DNA of 64,000 nucleotides from Candidatus Aquabacterium excrementipullorum. Lineage in GTDB: Bacteria > Pseudomonadota > Gammaproteobacteria > Burkholderiales > Burkholderiaceae_C. The first letter of the stretch is position 1, and each line of letters opens with the position of its first letter. The translations under genes and the position numbers were made by a program. The DNA lies in assembly GCA_019112875.1 (NCBI GenBank), contig DXIO01000049.1, positions 1 through 64,000 of the forward strand. Reading direction: 5' to 3'. The notes under the pieces are model-generated. The model was not told the DNA's origin and ran no database searches. It saw nothing but the letters and a program-made list of their open reading frames with translations. Of the stretch, positions 54,517 to 62,058 are shown in pieces.

Positions 54517-55386
54517 TCATGCCAGCTTCTGCCTCAGCTCGTCCAGCGTGTCGGGCAGGCGCGGGCCGAAGCCCAACAGCGCCATCGCATCCATCGCGAT
54601 CAACCGTTGCTGGCGCCCTGCCGGCGTGAACGCCAGGCCCGGGTGCTGCCAGAAGCGTTCGACGCCACCGCTGGCATCGACAGACTCCTGCGTGGTGATG
54701 ATGATGTCGGGCGCGGCCTGGGCCACCGCCTCGGCGGTCAGGGCCTGGTAGCCATGACCACCGGCCAGCACGTTGCGCACGCCGGCGAAGGTCAGCATCG
54801 CGTGGGCCGCGGTGTCGGTGCCGGCACCTTGCGGGCGGCCACTGTGCGCCATCAAGAACAGCACCCTGCGTTCAGGCCGGTTCTGGGCCTTGCGTTGCTG
54901 TTCGGCCTGCGCCACACGTTGCAGGCTGGCCTGCCAGCGGGCGTGCAGATCGGCTTCCAGTGCCCTGCCCGCCTCGAGGCGGGCACTGGCCTGGGCCACG
55001 GCACGTACCTTGGCACGCAGTTCTTCAAAACTGTGATCGGCCGACACCAGATGCAGGGCCAGGCCCGCGCTCTTGAGCTGGTCGAGCACACGGGCCGGGC
55101 CGGCCTCGTCGGTGCCCAGCAGCGCGGTGGGCCGCAAGGCCAGCACGCCCTCGGCCGACAGCTGGCGCATGTAGCCCACCTTGGGCGTGCGCACCGCGGC
55201 GGCCGGGTAGGTGCTGGTGGTGTCGGTGCCCACCAGCAGGCGCTCGGCGCCCAGACGGTAGACCACCTCGGTCATGCCACCGCTCAGGCTGATCAGGCGG
55301 GGCGCAGTGTCTTGTGCATGGGCCAGGGCAACGCGACCCAGCGCCATCGAGGCTGCGGCACCTTGAAGCAACAGGCGGCGCTTCAT
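54517..55386 (-). CDS. hmuT: Haem-binding periplasmic protein
   Basis: The 289-aa protein has a signal peptide (through LAHA, about residue 23) and a class III binding-protein fold (PRLISLSGGMTEVVYRLGAERLLVG). The Tyr in TSTYPAA is the position that binds haem in HmuT/PhuT. It hands haem to HmuUV. Its start overlaps the hmuS stop (ATGA). Confidence 0.93.
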   Translation of the reverse strand: MKRRLLLQGAAASMALGRVALAHAQDTAPRLISLSGGMTEVVYRLGAERLLVGTDTTSTYPAAAVRTPKVGYMRQLSAEGVLALRPTALLGTDEAGPARVLDQLKSAGLALHLVSADHSFEELRAKVRAVAQASARLEAGRALEADLHARWQASLQRVAQAEQQRKAQNRPERRVLFLMAHSGRPQGAGTDTAAHAMLTFAGVRNVLAGGHGYQALTAEAVAQAAPDIIITTQESVDASGGVERFWQHPGLAFTPAGRQQRLIAMDAMALLGFGPRLPDTLDELRQKLA

Positions 55387-56492
55387 GCGGCCACCTCCAG
55401 CGAGGGCTCATCGGCCTGCATCAGGCCATGCGCCAGCGTGCGCCAGCCGGGCAGCTCGGGCTTGCCGGGTTTGCGTTCGCCGAAGAACATCGCGATCACC
55501 TGGCCTTGTGCGTCGAACAGCTCCAGCGAGGTGACGACGCCATCGTCGGTGGGCTTGCTGACGAGCCAGCTTTCGGCCACCTGGTCGGCGCGCAGGTGCA
55601 GGTTGAAGCCGTCATCGAGCACGTTGAGCCACGGGCCCATGGTCTCGATGCGGTGCACCGCGCCGGTGTGGATCTGCAGACAGCCCGCGTTGCCAGCGAA
55701 GACCATGATGGGCAGGCCGCGGCGCGAGGCGCGTTGCAGCAGCCACTCCACGGCCACCAGCGGCGTGCGGCGCGTGTGCCGGCCCTCCATCAGGCGGAAG
55801 CTCTGCACGCGGGCGACCTGGTGCGTCTTGAGCAGGCTGAAGAATTCGTGCGTGTCCTTCATGGCGGACCAGGCCTGATCCAGCGCGGAGACATCGATCT
55901 CTGCATCGGGCCGGTCGGGCTGCGTCTGGGCCTGGCCGGGCTTGAACAGCGGCCGGGCTTCGGGCCGCGCGTGGCGCTGCACCAGTTGCTCCAGCGCCTG
56001 CAGATCGGACTGCTCTCGCGCATGCACCTTGTGCACGGCCTGGCCATGCACATCGAAGAACTGCAGACTGTGCTGCTCGCCCTTGGCCGTGCGCTCGACC
56101 ACGTGCATGCCCACGTGCCAATGCATCAGGAACAGGCGCAGGTCGATCTCGGCGCCCAGCGCCAAGCCTACGGGCCCTTGCGCGCTCACGTTGCGGTACA
56201 CGCCGATCTTCTCGTGCACGACGCTCTCGTTGCGCGTCAGCGCCATCACGGGCCCGACGGCCTCCAGGCCCTGCAACAAGGCGATCCAGTCGCCCGCGAG
56301 CACGGTGACGCTGTACAGGCTGGAGGCCTCTTCAGCAGGGTGCATGTGGCTGGCGGCATGCGCCACCATGGCCTCGCCTTCGCTGACACCGAGCTTGTGC
56401 GCGGCATCACGCGTGCGCAGACCCTGATGGCGCAAGGCGGCGAACTGCTGGCGCAAGCTGGCGTGAGGGGTGGTGGTCGAAGCGGACATCAA
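55383..56492 (-). CDS. hmuS: Haem-degrading / haem-carrier protein HmuS (ChuX-HemS family)
   Basis: The 369-aa cytosolic protein has the duplicated HemS fold. N-terminal half: VTVLAGDWIALLQGLEAVGPVMALTRNESVVHEKIG. C-terminal half: PIMVFAGNAGCLQIHTGAVHRIETMGPWLNVLDDGFNLHL. HemS proteins take up imported haem and pass or break it down. Coupled to hmuT. Confidence 0.93.
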   Translation of the reverse strand: MMSASTTTPHASLRQQFAALRHQGLRTRDAAHKLGVSEGEAMVAHAASHMHPAEEASSLYSVTVLAGDWIALLQGLEAVGPVMALTRNESVVHEKIGVYRNVSAQGPVGLALGAEIDLRLFLMHWHVGMHVVERTAKGEQHSLQFFDVHGQAVHKVHAREQSDLQALEQLVQRHARPEARPLFKPGQAQTQPDRPDAEIDVSALDQAWSAMKDTHEFFSLLKTHQVARVQSFRLMEGRHTRRTPLVAVEWLLQRASRRGLPIMVFAGNAGCLQIHTGAVHRIETMGPWLNVLDDGFNLHLRADQVAESWLVSKPTDDGVVTSLELFDAQGQVIAMFFGERKPGKPELPGWRTLAHGLMQADEPSLEVAA

Positions 56493-56508
56493 AGTCTCCC
56501 TGGCCAGA

Positions 56509-56724
56509 TCAGGTGTGTCGATGCCCCGTGTCGGCGGCCGACACCGGAGCTGGGAAATCCACCACGAAGCGGTACTGCTTGCCGCAGTCCAGGATCACTT
56601 CCTTCTGCCCTCGCTTGAGCAGGCGCACGTCGACGCGGATGGTGCCAAAGCCGTCATGCGCCAGAACCTCGTCCAGCAGGCCGAGCAGCTGCGACTTCAG
56701 GGCGGGAACGGATCGGTTTTCCAC
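56509..56724 (-). CDS. Small protein heading the hmu operon, HemP-like
   Basis: 71 residues. The middle (LLKRGQKEVILDCGKQYRFVVDF) has the length and pattern of the HemP/HmuP core, small proteins that precede haem-uptake genes and in some bacteria activate them; the N-terminal half (LLGLLDEVLAHDGFGTIRVDV) is extra. The match is loose, so the assignment is tentative. It lies 16 bases before hmuS and 78 bases after the Fur box. Confidence 0.6.
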   Translation of the reverse strand: MENRSVPALKSQLLGLLDEVLAHDGFGTIRVDVRLLKRGQKEVILDCGKQYRFVVDFPAPVSAADTGHRHT

Positions 56725-56801
56725 GGGTGCATCCTCTGGGTTGGGCGAAGGCGAACCGCGGAACAGGTCGGCTTCGGGTGTGTGACGGATGCACTTATGT
56801 T

Positions 56802-56820
56802 AATGCGAATTATTCGCATT
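56802..56820. promoter_or_regulatory. Fur box of the hmu operon, perfect palindrome
   Basis: AATGCGAAT-T-ATTCGCATT is a perfect 19-bp palindrome and fits the Fur 9-1-9 consensus. It lies 78 bases before the first gene of the haem operon. Confidence 0.88.
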
Positions 56821-56897
56821 TAATCTCAAAGACCCTCTCACGGGAGGCGTCTTGACCAGGATTCAGGACAGGAACCTGAAACGTCCGGGCCCAAGGA

Positions 56898-58589
56898 TCA
56901 GAGGTCTTCCTTGCTGTCGTCGCGCAGCATCTGGCGCCAGCGCGTCACACGCGAGTCCAGCACCGACAACTCGATCAGCTCGGCCGAGTTGGGCTGGGTG
57001 AAGCGCTTGCGGGCGGAATCGACCCGGTCGATGGCGCCCTGCAGATCGCCCGTGGCGGCGCTGGCCTCGGCTTCGGCACGCACGGCGCGCAGGGGCTGGT
57101 TCAGGCGCAGCCAGGCGGAGCTGAGGTAGGTCCAGCCGGTGGCATCGTCGGGGCGGTTGCTCAGATGGGGTTGCAGGGCGTTAACGACTTCTTGCAGCGC
57201 AGCAGGCTCTTCGCGTGAATCGGGCAGGTTCAGCGTGCTGCGGGCCAGCAGCATGATCTCCGGGCGCCCCGCGGCCTGCAGGCCCGAGGCCGGGCTGCCC
57301 AAACCCTGCACCAGCGTGGCATGAGCCTGGGCCGCGCGGCCTGTCTCGATGCCGGCATCGATTTCGGCCAGGGTGAGCAGGCGCCGCGCCTCGGGCTGGA
57401 TCGAGGCCGGCAAGGCCTCGGCTTCCTTGCGGGCCAGGGCCAGGGTGCGGTCGACCTCGGCCTTGTCGCGCAGCTTGGTGGCGGCGATCACGGCGGTGTA
57501 CTGGCGGGCCAGGCGGTCCACCGGCGTGGCGTCGGCAGGCAAGGCCGGTGGACGCAGCAAAGGCTCCAGCGACACGCTGCGGGTGTCCATCAGCACACGT
57601 GAGCGGCCGGCCATCAGTTCATGACGCAGCTGCAGCAGGGTCTGAGCGTCATCGGCCTGGGGCGCGATGGCAGCGTTCCAGGCTTGCGAGCCCATGCGGG
57701 CGCGGGCCTCGCCAATCCGTTCGGTGGTCAGGGGGTGGCTGCGCAGGTAGGGGTAGCTGCCGTCGTCGTTCAGGCGTGAGGCCTGCTGCAGCTGCTCGAA
57801 CATCTGGGCCATGCCGCCAGGGGCGTAACCCGCATCCGTCAGCACGCCGTAGCCGACGCGGTCGGCCTCTCGCTCCATGTCGCGCGAGAAGTTCAGCTGG
57901 CCCTGGATGGCCACGCCCTGCCCGCCCATGATCATGGCCTGCGCGGCCTGGGGGGCACGGCTGGCCGCCAGCACGCCCAGGATCATGCTGGCCAGGCCCA
58001 CCCAGGAGGTCTGCTTGGACTGGCTGATCATGCGCGCGATGTGCCGCTGCGTGACGTGGGACATTTCGTGCGCCAGCACCGAGGCGAGTTCGTCGGGCGT
58101 GCGCGTCATGGCCAGCAGGCCCAGGTGCACGCCGATGTAGCCGCCAGGCAGCGCGAAGGCGTTGACGCTGCGCTCGCGCACGAGGAAAGGCGTCCAGGCG
58201 TACATGCCTTCCAGGTCGGGGCCGATCTCGCCACGGTGGCGGGCGGCTGTGAGCAGCGATGTCCACACCGAGGCGATGTACTCCAGCACCAGCGGATCGT
58301 CGATCACATCCGGGTCGCGCAGGATGGAGCGCATGATGCGATCGCCCAGCTTGCGCTCGGCCGCAGGGCTCAAGGCCTGGGAGCTGACGTCGCCCAAGGC
58401 GGGCAGCAGGTTGTTGTCGCTGGTGAGGCCTCGGTGAACCGGCTGCGATGGCGTGGTCTGCAAAGGCACTGCCGATTGCACGGTCAGGGGCAACATCAGC
58501 AGCGCCATACCCATCCTGTGTGCCAGACGGCGACGGTGGCCGGGCAGGTGACGGGAAGAAACGGGACGCTGTCGGTTCGCAATGCTCAT
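56898..58589 (-). CDS. M48-family metalloprotease with TPR-like tail (BepA type)
   Basis: The 563-aa protein starts MSIANRQRP with a signal-like hydrophobic stretch ([15 protein letters not shown], about residues 27-41). The zinc motif is [10 protein letters not shown] with the third ligand Glu in MEREADRVG. The C-terminal half is helical with TPR-like units (PQLSNRP-type repeats near the end). This is the layout of BepA, a periplasmic protease and chaperone for outer-membrane assembly. The frame is open upstream, but this ATG keeps the signal segment near the N-terminus. Confidence 0.88.
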   Translation of the reverse strand: MSIANRQRPVSSRHLPGHRRRLAHRMGMALLMLPLTVQSAVPLQTTPSQPVHRGLTSDNNLLPALGDVSSQALSPAAERKLGDRIMRSILRDPDVIDDPLVLEYIASVWTSLLTAARHRGEIGPDLEGMYAWTPFLVRERSVNAFALPGGYIGVHLGLLAMTRTPDELASVLAHEMSHVTQRHIARMISQSKQTSWVGLASMILGVLAASRAPQAAQAMIMGGQGVAIQGQLNFSRDMEREADRVGYGVLTDAGYAPGGMAQMFEQLQQASRLNDDGSYPYLRSHPLTTERIGEARARMGSQAWNAAIAPQADDAQTLLQLRHELMAGRSRVLMDTRSVSLEPLLRPPALPADATPVDRLARQYTAVIAATKLRDKAEVDRTLALARKEAEALPASIQPEARRLLTLAEIDAGIETGRAAQAHATLVQGLGSPASGLQAAGRPEIMLLARSTLNLPDSREEPAALQEVVNALQPHLSNRPDDATGWTYLSSAWLRLNQPLRAVRAEAEASAATGDLQGAIDRVDSARKRFTQPNSAELIELSVLDSRVTRWRQMLRDDSKEDL

Positions 58590-58738
58590 CGGGCCATTCA
58601 GGGTCGGGAAGCCGCCCAGTATGCGCTGGCTGGGATACGCAGGCCTCGTTTTGGTTCCACAATCGGCCACGAAGCGCCGGGTTTTTACATCCGGCAAAAA
58701 CGCCCCGCGCGCAATCTGATGCCTGGATGAATGATCGC

Positions 58739-59233
58739 ATGTCTTCCCTGACCCATTTCGACGAGCAAGGCCAAGCCCACATGGTGGATGTCTCGGCCAA
58801 ACCGGCCACCTTGCGCGTGGCCGTGGCCGAAGGCCGTATCCGCATGGCGCCGCAGACGCTGCGGACCATCGCGCAGGGCAGCGCGGGCAAGGGCGACGTG
58901 CTGGGCGTGGCTCGCATCGCGGCCATCCAGGGCGCCAAGCGCACGGCGGACTTGATTCCGCTATGCCATCCGTTGCCGCTGAGCAAGGTGGCGGTCGAAC
59001 TGACCTGCGACGAGCAATTGCCCGGCGTGGTCTGCCGCGTCACGGCCCAGACCGTGGGCCCTACCGGCGTGGAGATGGAAGCGCTCACCGCCGTGCAGGT
59101 GGGCCTGTTGACGGTCTACGACATGTGCAAGGCCATGGACCGCGGCATGACCATCACCGATGTCGGCCTGCTGGAAAAGCAGGGCGGGCGCAGCGGGCAC
59201 TGGAAGCGCGACGACGACGCACCATCGGGCTGA
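58739..59233 (+). CDS. moaC: Cyclic pyranopterin monophosphate synthase
   Basis: The 164-aa enzyme converts the MoaA product to cyclic pyranopterin in molybdenum cofactor synthesis. Motifs: [46 protein letters not shown] and [10 protein letters not shown]. An ATG four codons upstream is possible. It is convergent with the PglL-like gene and divergent from the protease gene. Confidence 0.96.
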   Translation: MSSLTHFDEQGQAHMVDVSAKPATLRVAVAEGRIRMAPQTLRTIAQGSAGKGDVLGVARIAAIQGAKRTADLIPLCHPLPLSKVAVELTCDEQLPGVVCRVTAQTVGPTGVEMEALTAVQVGLLTVYDMCKAMDRGMTITDVGLLEKQGGRSGHWKRDDDAPSG

Positions 59234-59265
59234 GCCTTCTGAACGCGTTCCGCGCCCCCGTGGCC

Positions 59266-61086
59266 TCAGCGAGGCAGCACCTGACGCCAGGTGTAGCGGC
59301 CCTGGGGCGGGTCGCACTGGAAGGGCCGGCGGGCAAGCTTCTGGAGTTGCTCGGGCTTCTGGCAGATCGCCAGGAACGCCTGTCCCATCGGGTTGTGGAA
59401 TTCCTGGAGGCGCTGCACCACGTAACGGGCCTGATCCACCTGGCCATGCTCGGCCAGCGAGCGCGCATAAGCGATCATCAGGCGGGCATCGACCAGGTTG
59501 TGCAGCGTGCGGCGGAAAGCCTGAGGGGGTTTCGAAGGTTCATCGGCCTCGGGGCCGGTGGCATCGGCATAGTCCGCCTGGTAGCCGAACCACAGGCGGT
59601 TCTGGCCATGGCGGATGCGCTCCTCCAGCGGGCCGGCACCGGCACGTGGCGCATAGATGTTGACGGCCCACTGGTAGTCGATGGCGGCCCAGGCCGCGCC
59701 CAGCACCAGCAAGGCCGCCAGGGCCACGTTGAGCAGGCCCGTGGGCAGCGATTCATCCTGTCGCGCGGAAGCCGGCACTGGCGGCTCGGCGCGCACACCG
59801 GCGCGCGCGGCCAGGCCCAATCCCCAGACGAAGGCCGTGGGCAGCAGGAAATAGCTGTACCACAGCGGGTACTCCAGCAGGCTGTGCAGGCCAGCCATGC
59901 TGACCATGGTGGCCGCAGCCGGCACGACGGCATCGGTGCCCTCGCGGCCAGGCCACCACAGCACCCACACGGCCCAGGCGCACAGGGCCAGCAGCAGCAC
60001 GGCCAGCGGAATGCCCAACTCCACCATCCACTGCAGCACCAGGTTGTGCGTGTGGTCGAAGAAGGCGATGGGGCGGTTGGGGAACTCGGTGAAGGTCCAG
60101 GCCAGGTTGAACTCGCCCCAGCCCACGCCTGTCCACGGGTTCGCGCGGATCAGCGACCAGGTGTCGGCCCAGATCTTGAAGCGCGAGCTGGAGATGTCGC
60201 TGCCATCGTGCAGCCGGGCCTCGGCGGCGAAGGCATGCCCTTCGCCAGCATGCGACCACCAGGACATGCCCAGCCACCAGGCGCCATAGACCAGCGGCGC
60301 CGCCGCCAGCAACCAGCGCAGCGAACGTGGCAGGCCGCGGTCACGCCAGGCCCACAACGACAGCAGCAGCATGGCCAGCATGCCGGTGCGCGACGCCGTC
60401 CACACGATGACGCCGATGAACAGCACCACCATCCACTGCGCCGCGGCCATCGGCCAGCGCCCACGGCGGCCCAGCCAGGCCACGCCGCAGACGGACCAGA
60501 ACAACAGGGTGCTGAAATGGTTGGGCTGACGCAGATTGCCCACCGCACGACCGGGCGTGGTGGATTCGGCAATGAAGGTGCCATCGGCCAGTTGCGGCAC
60601 GAACACCTGGATCACCGCCAGCACGAGGCCGGCCACGCCCGCCCAGGCCAGGCCGGCGCACACCAGGTCCATCAATTCGGCCACCTCGATGCGGTGCGCG
60701 GCACGCCATGCCGTCCACATCACCAGCCAGGCGGACAGGGACAAGCCCGCGGCCATCAGCCCCAGCCCCAGCGGCAGGCCGGTGGCCCACACGGAGCCCA
60801 AAGCCGAACCGGCGCACATCCACAGCACCACCGAGAGGCCTTGCAAGGGTCCGCTGGCTTTCAGCCTCGGTTCATCGCCACGCCCCGTCCACCAGGCCAG
60901 CGCCGTCATCCACACACCCCAGCCGAACACACCCAACGCTTGGTTGTAGAAGGTGATGGACGGCGACTGGCTCGCAGCCAGCAGTGTGGGCACCAGCAAG
61001 GCCAGGAGGGCCAGGGGCAGGCCCAACCCCGGCAAGGCCGGTGCTCGGGCGGGAGACAGGTTCTCGGTCATGGCGCGCATTGTCAT
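59266..61086 (-). CDS. PglL/Wzy-C family O-oligosaccharyltransferase or O-antigen ligase
   Basis: The roughly 606-aa membrane protein has about a dozen membrane segments. The Wzy_C region is clear: RQPNHFSTLLFWSVCG, VVWTASRTGMLAM-type text, SSRFKIWADTWSLIRANPWTGVGWGEFNL and DHTHNLVLQWMVELG. The C-terminal 150 residues are soluble and helical, as in PglL proteins that glycosylate pilin and other proteins in the periplasm. Target unknown; no pilin gene is in the window. Three ATGs within 5 codons are possible starts; AAGG lies nine bases before the one chosen. Confidence 0.85.
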   Translation of the reverse strand: MTMRAMTENLSPARAPALPGLGLPLALLALLVPTLLAASQSPSITFYNQALGVFGWGVWMTALAWWTGRGDEPRLKASGPLQGLSVVLWMCAGSALGSVWATGLPLGLGLMAAGLSLSAWLVMWTAWRAAHRIEVAELMDLVCAGLAWAGVAGLVLAVIQVFVPQLADGTFIAESTTPGRAVGNLRQPNHFSTLLFWSVCGVAWLGRRGRWPMAAAQWMVVLFIGVIVWTASRTGMLAMLLLSLWAWRDRGLPRSLRWLLAAAPLVYGAWWLGMSWWSHAGEGHAFAAEARLHDGSDISSSRFKIWADTWSLIRANPWTGVGWGEFNLAWTFTEFPNRPIAFFDHTHNLVLQWMVELGIPLAVLLLALCAWAVWVLWWPGREGTDAVVPAAATMVSMAGLHSLLEYPLWYSYFLLPTAFVWGLGLAARAGVRAEPPVPASARQDESLPTGLLNVALAALLVLGAAWAAIDYQWAVNIYAPRAGAGPLEERIRHGQNRLWFGYQADYADATGPEADEPSKPPQAFRRTLHNLVDARLMIAYARSLAEHGQVDQARYVVQRLQEFHNPMGQAFLAICQKPEQLQKLARRPFQCDPPQGRYTWRQVLPR

Positions 61087-61231
61087 GCATGCCGGCCTTG
61101 CCCTCGGGTTCATCCCAGGGCCGCCGAGGCTCGCCAGGCAGCACAAGCGGCATTTCCCCCGAGTTCAAGGGGCGGGACTGTCCCTGAGGCTGTGCGCGCA
61201 CTCGTAACGGAACGCGACAGAATGAGCCTGT

Positions 61232-61963
61232 ATGACCACTGCCTCGCCTTCCAACCCTGCATCCCGTGCCCGCCACCCGCGTGGCGGGGCGGGTGAGCGT
61301 GCGACGCGCGACAACATCATCCGCGCGGCACTGACCCTTTTTGCCAAGCATGGCATCGACGGTGTGTCGCTGCGCCAGATCGTGGCGGCGGCCGGCCAGT
61401 CCAATCCCTCGGCCGTGCACTACCACTTCCAGAGCAAGGAAGGGCTGCTGAGCGCCGTGATCGACCACGTCAACGAACAACTGCAACCTTTGCAGCAACT
61501 GGCGATGGAGACGCTGTTCGAAGCGCAGAAGCGTGGCAACCTCACCGTGCGTGAAGTGGTGAGCACCGCGATCATGCCGTTCGTGACGCTGTATGCATCT
61601 TCTTATGAAGGGCGCATGGCGATCCGCTTCCTGTCGCGCCTGACCTGGCAGCGCGACGCCGTGGGCCAGAGCCGCCTGTTCGACCAGGCCTGGAACTATT
61701 GGCGCGATGTGGTCGTGGTGCTGCACGCGCTGATGCCCGAGCATTCCATCGACGGGCTGCTGCACCGGGGCGTGATGATCGGCTGCACCTTGCTGCATGG
61801 CCTGGCCGACATGAGCATCCTCAGCCGCCAGACCTCCTTCGGGCTGGACAAGCTGTTCCGCGAGCAGCCGCTGCAGCTGTTCGAGCAGTACTGCGACTTC
61901 ATCACCGGCGGGTTGACGGCACCCACCACGCCCACGCACGTCGATACCGCGCACGCCGCCTGA
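61232..61963 (+). CDS. TetR-family transcriptional regulator
   Basis: The 243-aa protein has a TetR helix-turn-helix (NIIRAALTLFAKHGIDGVSLRQIVAAAGQSNPSAVHYHFQSKEGLLSAVI, residues about 28-77) and a TetR_C-like ligand domain (RFLSRLTWQRDAVGQSRLFDQAWNYW). The 25-residue N-terminal tail is Arg/Pro/Gly-rich. Its target is unknown; the downstream macroglobulin gene, 95 bases away, is a candidate. Confidence 0.92.
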   Translation: MTTASPSNPASRARHPRGGAGERATRDNIIRAALTLFAKHGIDGVSLRQIVAAAGQSNPSAVHYHFQSKEGLLSAVIDHVNEQLQPLQQLAMETLFEAQKRGNLTVREVVSTAIMPFVTLYASSYEGRMAIRFLSRLTWQRDAVGQSRLFDQAWNYWRDVVVVLHALMPEHSIDGLLHRGVMIGCTLLHGLADMSILSRQTSFGLDKLFREQPLQLFEQYCDFITGGLTAPTTPTHVDTAHAA

Positions 61964-62058
61964 CCTTCGCCGCCCGGCGTCTTCGCGTTTGCTCCTACAC
62001 TGCGACCAGCCCACCCACAGGGCATGGATCGCACTGGCAAACACGGGAGACACCGCGC

